64,000 bases of DNA from an uncultured Vampirovibrio sp. (GCA_910583725.1 CAJTXZ010000002.1:75509-139508); one strand, 5' to 3'; positions 9,731 to 18,797 are shown, counted from the first letter of the stretch. Program-made: numbers and translations. The notes: generated by a model not told the origin, from the sequence alone.

Positions 9731-10060
9731 TTTCTCAACACCTCATTTTATTCAAACCTAAAATCAAAGTTATATTATAAACAGAATATGCCCGAAATGC
9801 AAGCAGGGATAAACTTTATATACCATATATACACAAAAAGCCATATAAAATATTACTTTATTTTTATTGAAATTTTTAATGTTATACAAAATATTCGTTT
9901 TGCATAACATTTTTATACTTAAGCGCCTAAAGCAAGCCGGGGTATGATTAGTTTAAAACTATATGAGAAGCAAAAAAATGCGGCAACCATTTGCAAAGAA
10001 TATTAAAATAATGTAAAATAGGCCTGTATTACAACTATTAAGAATGTTAAGGGCAAAAAA
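9731..10060. other. Divergent intergenic region with hairpin
   Basis: Space between the leftward unknown pair and rightward acpS. It holds a hairpin at 9878-9911 (AATGTTAT-a-CAAAA paired with TTTTG-c-ATAACATT, one mismatch) followed by TTTTTATA. It resembles a terminator, but no gene ends here. No other gene or RNA is seen. Confidence 0.5.
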
Positions 10061-10486
10061 TTGGACGAATTTGAAACGCTTGGTATAGGGGTGGATATTG
10101 AAGAAATTGAAAGATTTAAAAAATATAACACAAGGAACAACCCTTTTGTATTAAGGATTTACACCAAAGATGAAATAGAGTACTCTTTTTCAAAAAATGA
10201 TGCAGCTTCACACCTTGCAGCAAGGTATTGCGCCAAGGAAGCATGCCTTAAGGCTGTTTCTTCTCTTGGGTATGAGGCTGTAAGCTATGCTGATTTTGAA
10301 GTATGCCACAATAAAAACGGGGTGCCCGAGGTAAATATCAATAACCAACAGCTAAAGAATAAGGTTGAGATTAAGATTTCAATCTCCCACAGCAAAACAA
10401 CTGCTGTATGCTATGCGCTTGCACACAGAAAACGCCAGCCTATAAACCCTTTAGGCGAGGGTATTTACAGTAATTCAGAAATTTAG
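10061..10486 (+). CDS. acpS: Holo-[acyl-carrier-protein] synthase
   Basis: Transfers the 4'-phosphopantetheine arm from CoA to a serine of apo-ACP, activating fatty acid synthesis in the cytoplasm. The AcpS signatures are present: GIGVDIEEIERF with the metal-binding Asp near residue 12, RYCAKEACLKA near 56, and ISISHSKTTAVCYAL near 108. The 141 residues are slightly longer than usual because of a C-terminal tail. The start is TTG at 10061 with AAGGG upstream, which places the conserved GIGVDI at the expected distance. It is separated from fabF/acpP, as in many bacteria. Confidence 0.92.
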   Translation: MDEFETLGIGVDIEEIERFKKYNTRNNPFVLRIYTKDEIEYSFSKNDAASHLAARYCAKEACLKAVSSLGYEAVSYADFEVCHNKNGVPEVNINNQQLKNKVEIKISISHSKTTAVCYALAHRKRQPINPLGEGIYSNSEI

Positions 10487-10592
10487 TTTGGATTTTTGTG
10501 AAGCAATATATACAAAAGGCTGTTGTTTTTTAAAAATCAGTTTATAACTATTTCAAAACAGCGGCCGCAAGAGTTAATGACAGGAAAAAATA

Positions 10593-11660
10593 ATGTTTAA
10601 GCATTTTAGAGAATCAATATTTGTTACGATATTTGGCTTTGTTGCAGCATACTTTTGGGCAGAGCATATGGCAGTTGGCACAGGGCTAAAGATGCTTTTT
10701 GTGACATTTTTTCTTGCAATATTAGAGATTACATTGTCCTTTGATAATGCGGTTGTAAATGCACTTATACTTGAAAAGATGGCGCCAAAATGGCAGCACA
10801 GGTTTTTAACATGGGGTATTTTAATTGCGGTTTTTGGCATGAGGTTTTTATTTCCTGTGTTAATCGTTTCAATATTTTCAAATTTAAGCATTATAAAAAC
10901 AATTCATTTGGCGCTTGAGGACGTGAGCCAGTATACGCATTATCTTCATATAGCTCATGCGCCGCTTGTGGCTTTTGGCGGAGCATTTTTAATGATGGTA
11001 GGGTTAGAATATTTCTTTAATGAGAATAAAAATTTGTGGCTTAAAAAGTTTGAAAATTTTCTTCTTAATTTAAAGACGAGGTTTTTAGATATAATTATTA
11101 CGGTGATTTTAATTTTTGGTGTGCAGTTTTTTGTAAACCCGCCAGATAGAATGCATATTGTTATTTCAGGTATGGCTGGGATATTGTCGTATATATTAAT
11201 TAAACAGCTGTGTTCTTTTCTTGAAAAGAAGCAGGAAGGGCTTATATCAGATACTACAGACGGCGCTTTTGGGGCAAATATGGCAAAAAATGCTGCAAAG
11301 GGCGGCTTTATGATGTTTATGTACCTTGAATTAATTGATGCATCATTCTCATTAGATGGGGTTTTGGGGAGTTTTGCAATAAGCAAGGATATTATAATTA
11401 TTACAATAGGCCTTGCAATCGGGGCAATGTTTGTAAGAAGCTTGACCCTTGTAATGGTTGAAATGCATACTTTGAAAAAATATCCTTATCTTTCATCAGG
11501 TGCTCATTATGCGATTTTAACACTTGCTGTTATAATGTTTATTTCAACATTTTATGAGGTGCCGGAGGTTGTAACAGGGGGGCTGGGGCTTTTATTTGTC
11601 GGCTCAAGCTTTTTTGCATCGATTAAAGAAAACAGACGGGAAAATAAGCAGGAAGGATAG
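10593..11660 (+). CDS. TerC-superfamily (DUF475-like) integral membrane protein
   Basis: Polytopic membrane protein of 355 residues with about nine hydrophobic segments. LEITLSFDNAVVNALIL near residue 45 and ELIDASFSLDGVLGS near 250 are the paired acidic membrane motifs of the TerC/DUF475 superfamily. That family is linked to metal handling, for example manganese export during secretion, and to tellurite resistance. The substrate cannot be read from sequence. AGGA lies seven bases before the ATG. It is a single gene 106 bases after acpS, probably not functionally linked. Confidence 0.85.
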   Translation: MFKHFRESIFVTIFGFVAAYFWAEHMAVGTGLKMLFVTFFLAILEITLSFDNAVVNALILEKMAPKWQHRFLTWGILIAVFGMRFLFPVLIVSIFSNLSIIKTIHLALEDVSQYTHYLHIAHAPLVAFGGAFLMMVGLEYFFNENKNLWLKKFENFLLNLKTRFLDIIITVILIFGVQFFVNPPDRMHIVISGMAGILSYILIKQLCSFLEKKQEGLISDTTDGAFGANMAKNAAKGGFMMFMYLELIDASFSLDGVLGSFAISKDIIIITIGLAIGAMFVRSLTLVMVEMHTLKKYPYLSSGAHYAILTLAVIMFISTFYEVPEVVTGGLGLLFVGSSFFASIKENRRENKQEG

Positions 11661-11755
11661 TTTTGTAAAATTTTGTAACAATCAGGCAAATTATTTTGAG
11701 TTCGGGTTTTCTATATAAACATTTAGTTTTATATAGAAAAGAAAAAGTTTAATCT

Positions 11756-12700
11756 ATGTTACAAATTTTTACCCCATTATATCAACAGACAGCATATGAT
11801 AAATCCGGTATTAAAAAAGCAGCAGCAAGACCAAAAATAACAAATGAGACGGATACTTTTAAAAAGACAGGGTGCAAATTAAATAAATGCACATTTAAGG
11901 GAATCAAAGGAGCAACGATAACAAATAAACACATTAACGGTTTGCTTAATGCATTATTAGCCTTGGAACGGGAGGGTAAATATTTAAAGTCTTTGGATCT
12001 TGATTTATTAAATTTTAAACCTGACGGGACGGTTGAAATCAGCCAAAAAATAACACACTCATTTGAAAAACTGCCGTCAATATTTCCCCTTGATATACCA
12101 TCAAATGCGACGCTTTTTGAAAGGAGCGGATTATGCAAATATGCTATAAATCTAGAGGATGATAAAAAACCGGATTTTGTTGAAAGATATCTTAAAAACA
12201 AGAGCGGGTATCACAAAAAACGGGCTATGTATATAAAACGTGAACCAAAATATCGTTTTGAGCTCTTGCACACACCAATAATTTCTGTTGAAACAACCTG
12301 GGGCAAAATGCTTGAAAACCCTTCAGAAAGCCTTGTGGATTATGCGCTTAAAAAATTAGAATTTCTGCATTTAATGAATATCGCCAGAAAAGATTTTATT
12401 CTTCAAAAAGACATCTGGCCAAAAACAACGAAAATGTGCGAGCAGACAGGATACGGGTTAAGCAGTCAATTAACGGAGAGAGCCTCAAAAACAAGTAATT
12501 TTTGTCAAAAAAGATGTTATGAGATGGAAAACAGATATATACTGATGGAGTTATCGAAGCTTAGGGAAAAAAATACTCCTTACAGTGCAAAAAAAATACA
12601 GCCGCCTTGGTTTTCGCCAACCCAAAAACCCTTGCAGCCCTTGCAATCGGCAGAGCTTTTACAGTTTATACAGCAAGATTCAAAGCTTGCAAATAATTAA
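11756..12700 (+). CDS. Unknown protein, paralog of the next gene (314 aa)
   Basis: I do not recognise a family. The protein is basic, without a signal peptide or membrane segment, and has a Gln/Pro-rich C-terminus. It shares several blocks in the same order with the next gene. One is a helix pair ending in GKYLKSLDLDLLNFKPDGTV (about 75-94). Another is IPSNATLFE (114-122), and the third is DFVERYLKNKSGYHKKRA (140-157). The first block has the layout of a kinase catalytic loop and metal site, but the His and Asp are lost here. No clear Shine-Dalgarno precedes the ATG. Confidence 0.7.
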   Translation: MLQIFTPLYQQTAYDKSGIKKAAARPKITNETDTFKKTGCKLNKCTFKGIKGATITNKHINGLLNALLALEREGKYLKSLDLDLLNFKPDGTVEISQKITHSFEKLPSIFPLDIPSNATLFERSGLCKYAINLEDDKKPDFVERYLKNKSGYHKKRAMYIKREPKYRFELLHTPIISVETTWGKMLENPSESLVDYALKKLEFLHLMNIARKDFILQKDIWPKTTKMCEQTGYGLSSQLTERASKTSNFCQKRCYEMENRYILMELSKLREKNTPYSAKKIQPPWFSPTQKPLQPLQSAELLQFIQQDSKLANN

Positions 12701-12799
12701 CATTTGTAACAGTTTATAAAACTTTTATCTAAAAACGGCAAATAATTTTTTTCAGATGCGTTATACTATAAAATAAACTAAGCAGAGGATATTGAATTT

Positions 12800-13963
12800 A
12801 TGAAAATAGGGATGCAGACAGGTTTTAGAACATCGTTCAGGGGGCACTATACATATAGCAAAACAAATGGTTATTTTGACTATGATGGTAACACAGCAGA
12901 AGTCCATAAAGCTCAAAAAGCAAGAAGTGCAAAAGTAGATGTTCCTAAGTATGATGTAGAATCTGATACTTTTGGCGTTAAAAAAATTGATTATGTGACA
13001 AAAGGCAAGACTGCAGATATAAAAACAAACCCTATAGGTAGACAACATTTAAAAAACCTGTTTAAAAATTTATATTATTTAGACAAAGCAGGAATATACC
13101 ATGATGAGCTTGACAGAGATCATATATTTTTTGCCGAAAATGGTGCTGTAGAGCTTGATTATTTTAGGCATTCGTATGATTTTATTAAAAAACAAAATAA
13201 GCCACTGCTTAAAAAAACAGATTATTTATCTGCCATTAGAATGCCTGATTTTGCAATGCCATCAAATGCAATAAATTTTGAAACACTGTTTTTACCTAAC
13301 TATATTGACGACATACGAGACCCAGTACAAAAAGATGATTTTATAAAGAATTATTTAAATGAAAAAAGCAATTACCATCAAAAACGTGTTGATATGCTTT
13401 TAGGTAGAGGATTTGATCCATTAGATAAAACCGTGCAATATGAAACTATTCAAGGCGAAGTTTTCAAAAACCCAACAAGAAACGTAGTGAATTATACAAA
13501 GTTAAAATCTGAATTATTCAAAAAACTGGATATCTTATACAATAGATACGAGACAGAATCGCCACAAGAGGATTTAGCCTATTTTGACTGTCTTGTTGAT
13601 ATTTTAAAACTTAGAAAAAACATCAAGATATCTTCTTTAAGCAGCCAAGATAAAAACGAAACCAAATATTTTGCATTTGAAGATGAAATACTTAATAAAA
13701 TATTTAACGACTTTAGCAAAAAGACTCAAAGCCAGATTAGTCGTTATTATCAGGAAGACATAGATGCTATGTATGATGACGGACTAGAGCACAGCCCTGA
13801 ATATTGCACAGATGATGATGAATATACCCGCAAATATAAGACTAAAAGAAAATTCTTCTTAGATTTATATTCAGAAATAGACCCTGATAATAAAACAACA
13901 GAGGAAAATATTGCCATAATAGAGAATGCTAAAGCGATATTTAATGATGATTATTTTTGGTAA
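12800..13963 (+). CDS. Unknown protein with kinase-like loop, paralog of previous gene (387 aa)
   Basis: Protein of 387 residues with no recognised domain. The start MKIGMQTGFRTSFRGH carries the N-terminal F-x-G motif. Residues 101-122 read HDELDRDHIFF...VELDYF, which looks like the H-x-D-L...N...D-F layout of kinase or phosphotransferase catalytic loops; His substitutes for the usual Asn. MPSNAINFE (153-161) and a DFIKNYLNEKSNYHQKR block tie it to the preceding gene. The C-terminal half is acidic and helical. AGAGGA is a good ribosome site. A pseudo-kinase or diverged phosphotransferase is my inference; a fold comparison would decide. Confidence 0.7.
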   Translation: MKIGMQTGFRTSFRGHYTYSKTNGYFDYDGNTAEVHKAQKARSAKVDVPKYDVESDTFGVKKIDYVTKGKTADIKTNPIGRQHLKNLFKNLYYLDKAGIYHDELDRDHIFFAENGAVELDYFRHSYDFIKKQNKPLLKKTDYLSAIRMPDFAMPSNAINFETLFLPNYIDDIRDPVQKDDFIKNYLNEKSNYHQKRVDMLLGRGFDPLDKTVQYETIQGEVFKNPTRNVVNYTKLKSELFKKLDILYNRYETESPQEDLAYFDCLVDILKLRKNIKISSLSSQDKNETKYFAFEDEILNKIFNDFSKKTQSQISRYYQEDIDAMYDDGLEHSPEYCTDDDEYTRKYKTKRKFFLDLYSEIDPDNKTTEENIAIIENAKAIFNDDYFW

Positions 13964-13993
13964 TTATACATTTTAAAGCTTACATATGAACAC

Positions 13994-14022
13994 TTGACAA
14001 TAATTAGATATCTAACTATAAT
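13994..14022 (+). promoter_or_regulatory. Consensus sigma70 promoter with embedded operator for the MarR gene
   Basis: TTGACA (13994-13999), a 17-base spacer and TATAAT (14017-14022) match the consensus exactly. The spacer contains a perfect 12-base palindrome, TTAGATATCTAA (14004-14015), well placed for repressor binding. The -10 box ends six bases before the ATG at 14029, predicting a leaderless mRNA. Confidence 0.9.
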
Positions 14023-14028
14023 AAAAAC

Positions 14029-14442
14029 ATGAAAAAGGCATTATCTCTAATATCAAGAATAAGGGAAGTTGGCAATAGTTTTATTTTATCAAAGCTCAAA
14101 GAAATCGGATATGGGGAATTATCGCCATCCCATGGGGATATTCTTGTTGTTTTATATAAAACTGACAAAATAACAATGAAGGAAATTTCTGTACAAATTC
14201 ACAGAACAAAGGCAACAGTCAGTGTTTTAATTGACAAACTTGAAAAAACAGGGCTTGTAAAACGTGAAAAATCATTTGAAGATTCCAGGAACACCTTTAT
14301 ACTTTTAACAAAAGAAGGACAGGAATTAAAACCGCATTTTGAGAGGATTTCAAAGGAATTAAATGCAAAATTATATAAAGGCTTTTCCAAAGGAGAAGCA
14401 AAAATATTAGATGAATTATTAGAAAAAATGGCTGCAAATTAA
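14029..14442 (+). CDS. MarR-family transcriptional regulator
   Basis: Winged-helix regulator of 137 residues. KATVSVLIDKLEKTGLVKRE is the recognition helix and wing of MarR proteins, followed by DSRNTFILLTKEGQE. The ATG coincides with the transcription start predicted from the perfect promoter, and no ribosome site exists. A palindrome inside the promoter and a close copy before the next gene suggest that it represses itself and the cupin gene. The ligand is unknown; MarR proteins usually answer to small phenolic or oxidative signals. Confidence 0.92.
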   Translation: MKKALSLISRIREVGNSFILSKLKEIGYGELSPSHGDILVVLYKTDKITMKEISVQIHRTKATVSVLIDKLEKTGLVKREKSFEDSRNTFILLTKEGQELKPHFERISKELNAKLYKGFSKGEAKILDELLEKMAAN

Positions 14443-14508
14443 TATTTTGCGTATCACAAAAACGGTCAAAAGATATAGATATATAGTTATTATTTTTTAT
14501 ATAAATAG

Positions 14509-14520
14509 TTAGATATCAAA
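14509..14520 (+). promoter_or_regulatory. Second MarR operator upstream of cupin gene
   Basis: TTAGATATCAAA matches 11 of 12 bases of the palindrome in the MarR promoter. It lies just downstream of an AT-rich -10-like TATAAA and upstream of the AGAAGGAG ribosome site of the cupin gene, so binding would block transcription. Confidence 0.7.
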
Positions 14521-14536
14521 CAAGAAGGAGAATACC

Positions 14537-14914
14537 ATGTTAAATTACAAAACATTTAAATTTGGAACAATGAGTGATGTTTCAAAAAACGAGAACGGAA
14601 AAGTTTTTCTTCACAATGCCTTAGAATTAACGAGTGCAGAAATTTCAATTAACTGTGCACCTGAAGGGTTTAAAATTCCATTTAATCATAAACACAAGCA
14701 AAATGAAGAGATTTATATTTTTCTTGACGGCGAGGGAATTTTAACAGTTGATGATGAACAAATAAAGGTTCAAGGAGGAAGTTGTGTCAAAGTATTGCCT
14801 GCCGCAGCAAGGAGAATTGAAAACATCGGCAAAAACAACCTGCAATTTATATGCATTCAGGCAAAAGAAGGTTCTATTGAGCAATTTGGCCTTGATGATG
14901 TAGAATTATGCTAG
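14537..14914 (+). CDS. Small cupin-domain protein
   Basis: Single-domain cupin of 125 residues. Motif 1 is FNHKHKQNEEIYIFLDGEG near residue 54, with the two His and one Glu metal ligands. Motif 2 (VLPAAARRIENIG) has Arg where the metal-binding His usually stands, so metal binding may use only three ligands. It is likely a metal-dependent enzyme of small-molecule metabolism or a sensor; the substrate is unknown. AGAAGGAG precedes the ATG at good spacing. The shared operator sequence puts it under the MarR regulator upstream. Confidence 0.85.
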   Translation: MLNYKTFKFGTMSDVSKNENGKVFLHNALELTSAEISINCAPEGFKIPFNHKHKQNEEIYIFLDGEGILTVDDEQIKVQGGSCVKVLPAAARRIENIGKNNLQFICIQAKEGSIEQFGLDDVELC

Positions 14915-15077
14915 ATTAAATTTATCGCTTATTGCCAATATACAGCAATGAAAGCTGAATATGCCATGATGGCAAGTCTGCAGTAAATGTGATAAATATT
15001 GTCCCAGACTGGTTTAGACTCATTAAAACACACCCGTCCTGCTTAAAATGCAGGAGTTAAATATAAAACACCCGGGA

Positions 15078-15932
15078 CTATGACTGTGCCAGTTTTTGCC
15101 AGGCTTCTTCCGAGCCTATAACGGTAACTTCCTGACTGCAATCAGAAAGCCACCAGGCAACCTCACTAAAGGTGGAACCATAGGTTGCAATTAATTCTTT
15201 GCCTTTTGATAAAAGATACAATTCGGCAACATCCTGAATATTACTTGTATTATCAACCTTTTTATTCGGTATAGATATAATTCTATCCTTGAAGGTTTTA
15301 AGCATCATTTCGTAAATTTCCTGATCTGCACAGGCAAGCAAAAAATACGTGTCCTTATCGTATTTATTCATAGCATCAATAAACATATCAATATCATTAT
15401 CTGCCCAGCGTTTCCAATATCTCCAAACAGCATCATGCCGTATATGAACAGATACAGAATTTTCTGGAATTTCAACACTGTCGAGAATTTGCTGCACAGG
15501 AAGAGATGGCTTTAGCGCTCTAAAATACGACAGAAAAGCATCGCGAAGAAACTGCGGGATTTCATTATACTTTAGGTCAATATACTTCATATTGGCTTTC
15601 TTTGCCTCTTCTTTATTTATAAGCAAACACCATGTGTTCCCTTCACCATAATTATTATCGGTATATATATCGTAATTTATTTCGTTAAATCTCGGAAACA
15701 GTTTGAAGTCAAATAGCTCCTTGAACGTATTGGAAGCAGTGCTGCATAACGGCCAATGCAAATCAACAGTATAACCTTCAATATATTCATAAAAATGAAG
15801 ATAGGTAAAAATTTGCTTTATTCTGTTTGAAATTCCGCTAACATGGGGAATAAAGATATTTAATACTCTTTCAGTTTTGCCATTTAGTTCTCTTTGGGTC
15901 CATAAAAGACTCTTTTGATTGTTCTCTGACAT
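15078..15932 (-). CDS. Fucosyltransferase-like (GT-B) glycosyltransferase
   Basis: Protein of 284 residues resembling the alpha-1,2/1,6-fucosyltransferase superfamily. SGISNRIKQI near residue 33 corresponds to the G-x-x-N-R loop. SVSVHIRHDA near 159 matches the V-H-I-R-x-D donor motif. AELYLLSKGKELIATYGSTFSEVAWWL near 236 matches the closing D-x-x-L-L-S...GSTFS block (shown in parts: AELYLLSKGK, then ATYGSTFSEVAWWL). No membrane segment is seen. It is likely to decorate a surface glycan, but the donor sugar is not proven. It stands alone, about 150 bases from the convergent cupin gene. Confidence 0.65.
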   Translation of the reverse strand: MSENNQKSLLWTQRELNGKTERVLNIFIPHVSGISNRIKQIFTYLHFYEYIEGYTVDLHWPLCSTASNTFKELFDFKLFPRFNEINYDIYTDNNYGEGNTWCLLINKEEAKKANMKYIDLKYNEIPQFLRDAFLSYFRALKPSLPVQQILDSVEIPENSVSVHIRHDAVWRYWKRWADNDIDMFIDAMNKYDKDTYFLLACADQEIYEMMLKTFKDRIISIPNKKVDNTSNIQDVAELYLLSKGKELIATYGSTFSEVAWWLSDCSQEVTVIGSEEAWQKLAQS

Positions 15933-16426
15933 ACCTTATCCTTGACTTAATACAGACTCTATTATAAACATTGTCTAATTAACAGATACATTTGTCAAAT
16001 AAATTTCGAAAAGCAAATGCATTCTACATAGCTGCAATGGCAAAAGATGGGGCATTAAAAATTCAAATTTCATAATTAAAAATACTCTGCAAAAAACGCA
16101 ATAGTGTAATAGTTTTGCACTGCTTCTTTGGATATACAAAATGCAATAAATGTTCTTGATTCATATAATTAGGATTTAATTCAAATATTAAAATAAACAC
16201 AGAATGGACACAATAGAAATTAAAAATCCCTGAAATTAAGGATATATCAGGGATAGAAGTAATGTCGATAAGGTTACTAGTTTTAAACCTTTTGACAAAA
16301 AGAATGTGTTACAAAAGAATCCTGTAAGCAACATCTATCAGAGAATTGTGTTAGTCATGAAAGAGTCAACACAGGAATACTATAATATGAGAATGTCACT
16401 TGGTTTAGAATATAGGTAGTCTATAC
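15933..16426. other. Intergenic stretch with a headless reading frame
   Basis: No complete gene. A plus-strand frame open from 16240 to the TAG at 16419 has no ATG until 16358. Its protein-like 3' part (YQRIVLVMKESTQEYYNMR) suggests a gene remnant. A minus-strand terminator-like hairpin lies at 16221-16254. Confidence 0.45.
16221..16254 (-). terminator. Hairpin terminator, minus strand
   Basis: ATCCCTGA (16227-16234) pairs with TCAGGGAT (16247-16254). On the minus strand it is followed by TTTTTAA. It lies about 170 bases beyond the SnoaL-like gene stop and probably ends that transcript. Confidence 0.6.
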
Positions 16427-16816
16427 TTATCCTGGTTCAGGTGAATAATGAATATGAGTTATTTTAAATTCGTTATTTTGTAATACCAAAAATTGAGACT
16501 CTCTTCCTTTTGTATGTATTTTTTCACCCGTATTAGCAGATACAGCATAAAAATCCCAACAAAACTTAACTAAGGCTGTATTGCCATATATTACGTATTT
16601 CAAGTCTTTGATTACTAAATTACGTTTTGAAAACATTCCACCCATTATGGTCTTATAAAAATGTTCAATAATATCGTTATAAGAATATTCATAGCCCAAT
16701 GGATGAATAAAGGAAACTTCACCTTTCCAATCCCATATTTCTTTTGCTATCTCTAAATCACATTGGTTGATAGATTTCACATATTTTTCAAGTAAATTGT
16801 TAATTTTTGTATCCAT
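16427..16816 (-). CDS. SnoaL/NTF2-like protein
   Basis: Protein of 129 residues with the compact alpha+beta cone layout of SnoaL-like proteins. It has an N-terminal helix pair (LLEKYVKSINQCDLEIAKEI), WDWKGEVSFIHPLG, and late strands NTALVKFCWDFYAV and ESQFLVLQNNEFKITHIHYS. Family members include isomerases, dehydratases and plain binding proteins, so the activity is not predictable. It is transcribed in the same direction as tRNA-Leu and fabF, separated from the tRNA by about 60 bases. Confidence 0.75.
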   Translation of the reverse strand: MDTKINNLLEKYVKSINQCDLEIAKEIWDWKGEVSFIHPLGYEYSYNDIIEHFYKTIMGGMFSKRNLVIKDLKYVIYGNTALVKFCWDFYAVSANTGEKIHTKGRESQFLVLQNNEFKITHIHYSPEPG

Positions 16817-16877
16817 CTAATGACCCTTTAATTAATATAACCAGCAAAACAAGCTTGAATATTGGAATATAGAAAAT

Positions 16878-16960
16878 TTGTCGAAGACGGGACTTGAACC
16901 CGTACAGATTGCTCCACACGCCCCTCAAACGTGCGCGTCTACCATTCCGCCACTCCGACA
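16878..16960 (-). tRNA. tRNA-Leu (anticodon GAG)
   Basis: Type II tRNA with a long variable arm. On the minus strand the acceptor starts TGTCGGA and pairs with TTCGACA plus discriminator A. The D arm is GTGGCGGAATGGTAGACGC. The anticodon stem CACGT/GCGTG encloses loop TTGAGGG, giving anticodon GAG. The T arm holds GGGTTCAAGTCCC. CCA is not encoded. It lies directly downstream of fabF on the same strand. Confidence 0.95.
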
Positions 16961-17030
16961 AATATTCAATTTTCAAGTTTAATTTGATTTTATCATGAAA
17001 TGATTAAAAACAAAATAGCATAATTTAGTT

Positions 17031-18290
17031 TTAATCTTCATATTTTTTAAATAAAAGAGATGCATTGTGGCCGCCAAAACCAAAAGAATTTGTAAGAGCA
17101 TATTTAATATCAGCCTTTTGAGGCTTATGCGGAACATAATTCAGATTTGCAACATGCTCATCCTGGTTATCAAGATTGATAGTAGGCGGGATAATACCCT
17201 CTCTTAATGCCATAATACAAACAATAGACTCAGCTGCACCCGTTGCGCCAAGCATATGTCCATGCATACTTTTTGTTGATGAAACCTTTAAATCAGGGTT
17301 TTCGTCAAGGTCGCCAAAAATTCTTGCAATAGCCTTTGATTCAGCTGCATCGCCAAGACCAGTGGAAGTTCCATGAGAATTTACATATCCTACCTCTTTA
17401 GGGTCAATTTGAGCGTCCTCTACTGCAAGTTTCATCGCCATAGCAGCACCATCGCCACTGGGGTCAGGAGCAACGATATCGTATGCGTCAGCAGTTTGGC
17501 CATAGCCAACAATCTCGGCATAAATTTTGGCGCCACGTTTTTTAGCGTGCTCTAATTCTTCCAATATCAATATTGCAGAACCTTCTGACATTACAAAACC
17601 ATCTCTGTCTTTATCATAAGGTCTTGATGCTTTCTTTGGTTCATCATTTCTTTTTGAAAGAGTTCTTGCTGATGTGAAAGCACCTATACCTAATCTTGTT
17701 ATTACAGCTTCGGCTCCGCCTGCTATAATAACATCAGCATCATTATATTGAATACTTCTGAATGCGTCACCAATACAATGTGCAGAGGTTGCACATGCCG
17801 TAACAATTGCCTTATTCAAGCCCTTAGCACCGTATTTCATAGAAATTCGGCCGGCACCCATATCGGAAATTATCATAGGAACAGTAAAAGGCGAACATTT
17901 TGAAGGCCCTCTGTCAATTATAGTATGGTGCTGTTTTTCAAAGGTGTCAAAACCGCCGGCAGCAGAGCCTACTATAACGCCAAAACGATAGGCATCTACA
18001 TTATCTGTTGATACGCTTGAATCCTGAACTGCTTCCTCAGCAGCAGTGAGTGCAAACTGGGTGTATCTATCCATTCTTCTTGATTCTTTAGCATCAAGCT
18101 TGCTGATTTTATCAAAATCTTTGATTTCACCAGCAATATGGACAGTGTGACCATCAAGCGGAATGTTTTCTATTGTAGAAATGCCGCTTTTGCCTTCAAG
18201 CAGACTATTCCAAAAATTCTTAGTACCAACACCAACAGGAGAAATTATCCCCATTCCGGTAATTACCACTCGTCTTTTATTTGTGTTCAT
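17031..18290 (-). CDS. fabF: 3-oxoacyl-[acyl-carrier-protein] synthase II
   Basis: Condenses malonyl-ACP with acyl-ACP in fatty acid elongation. At 419 residues it is the usual length. The start VVITGMGIISPVGVG, active-site Cys in TACATSAHCIG (near 165), the His motifs NSHGTSTGLGD (near 305) and KSMHGHMLGATGAAE (near 340), and the C-terminal NSFGFGGHNA are all intact. GAGGAAA precedes the ATG. It follows acpP on the same strand after 144 bases, the classic acpP-fabF order. Confidence 0.97.
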   Translation of the reverse strand: MNTNKRRVVITGMGIISPVGVGTKNFWNSLLEGKSGISTIENIPLDGHTVHIAGEIKDFDKISKLDAKESRRMDRYTQFALTAAEEAVQDSSVSTDNVDAYRFGVIVGSAAGGFDTFEKQHHTIIDRGPSKCSPFTVPMIISDMGAGRISMKYGAKGLNKAIVTACATSAHCIGDAFRSIQYNDADVIIAGGAEAVITRLGIGAFTSARTLSKRNDEPKKASRPYDKDRDGFVMSEGSAILILEELEHAKKRGAKIYAEIVGYGQTADAYDIVAPDPSGDGAAMAMKLAVEDAQIDPKEVGYVNSHGTSTGLGDAAESKAIARIFGDLDENPDLKVSSTKSMHGHMLGATGAAESIVCIMALREGIIPPTINLDNQDEHVANLNYVPHKPQKADIKYALTNSFGFGGHNASLLFKKYED

Positions 18291-18434
18291 TTTAATAAAA
18301 TTTCCTCTTTGATAAATTGTTGAGATGCAAAAACTATAACATTAACCGATAAATAAGGGAAAATCCTACATTTATAAATATTTAAGAGCAGGATGTTCCC
18401 AAATAAACCTTAATGCTGTATTCAGGCATCTATT

Positions 18435-18668
18435 TTAGTTAAGATGAGCGTCGATATAATCAACAGCATCTTGTACTGTAGCAATCTTTTCAGCTTCTTC
18501 GTCAGGAATTTCGCATCCGAATTCTTCTTCAAAAGCCATAACTAATTCAACAGTATCTAATGAATCAGCGCCTAAATCGTTTGTAAAGCTTGCTTGCGGA
18601 GTTACAAGATTTTCATCAACGCTCAGCTGATCAACTACTACTTTTTTTACTCTTTCTAATGTGCTCAT
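18435..18668 (-). CDS. acpP: Acyl carrier protein
   Basis: Acidic 77-residue carrier of growing acyl chains. The phosphopantetheine attachment Ser lies in DLGADSLDTVELVMAFEEEF near residue 37. AcpS (10061-10486) would modify it and FabF next door uses it. The lipid A enzymes at 34-38 kb also draw acyl groups from ACP. AAAGG lies just before the ATG, and a TATAAT-like box occurs about 50 bases upstream. Confidence 0.97.
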   Translation of the reverse strand: MSTLERVKKVVVDQLSVDENLVTPQASFTNDLGADSLDTVELVMAFEEEFGCEIPDEEAEKIATVQDAVDYIDAHLN

Positions 18669-18797
18669 TTTTGCCTTTACCTCATTAAAATTAAATAATA
18701 CTAACTAACATAACCGATTATACTAAGCACAAGATAAATTTGCAAATTATGAAGCTGCGCTAAGACAAAATGTATACAATTTGTAATATATTAAGAT

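Larger units (their letters stand above)
8696..9745. repeat. Tandem duplication of a ~0.54 kb gene unit
   Basis: Bases from 8696 and from 9241 are near-identical, starting in the noncoding sequence just after each stop codon and running to just before each start. Gene stops are offset by 545 bases and starts by 539, the difference being a two-codon indel. The 5' and 3' thirds are best conserved and the middle has diverged. Confidence 0.85.
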
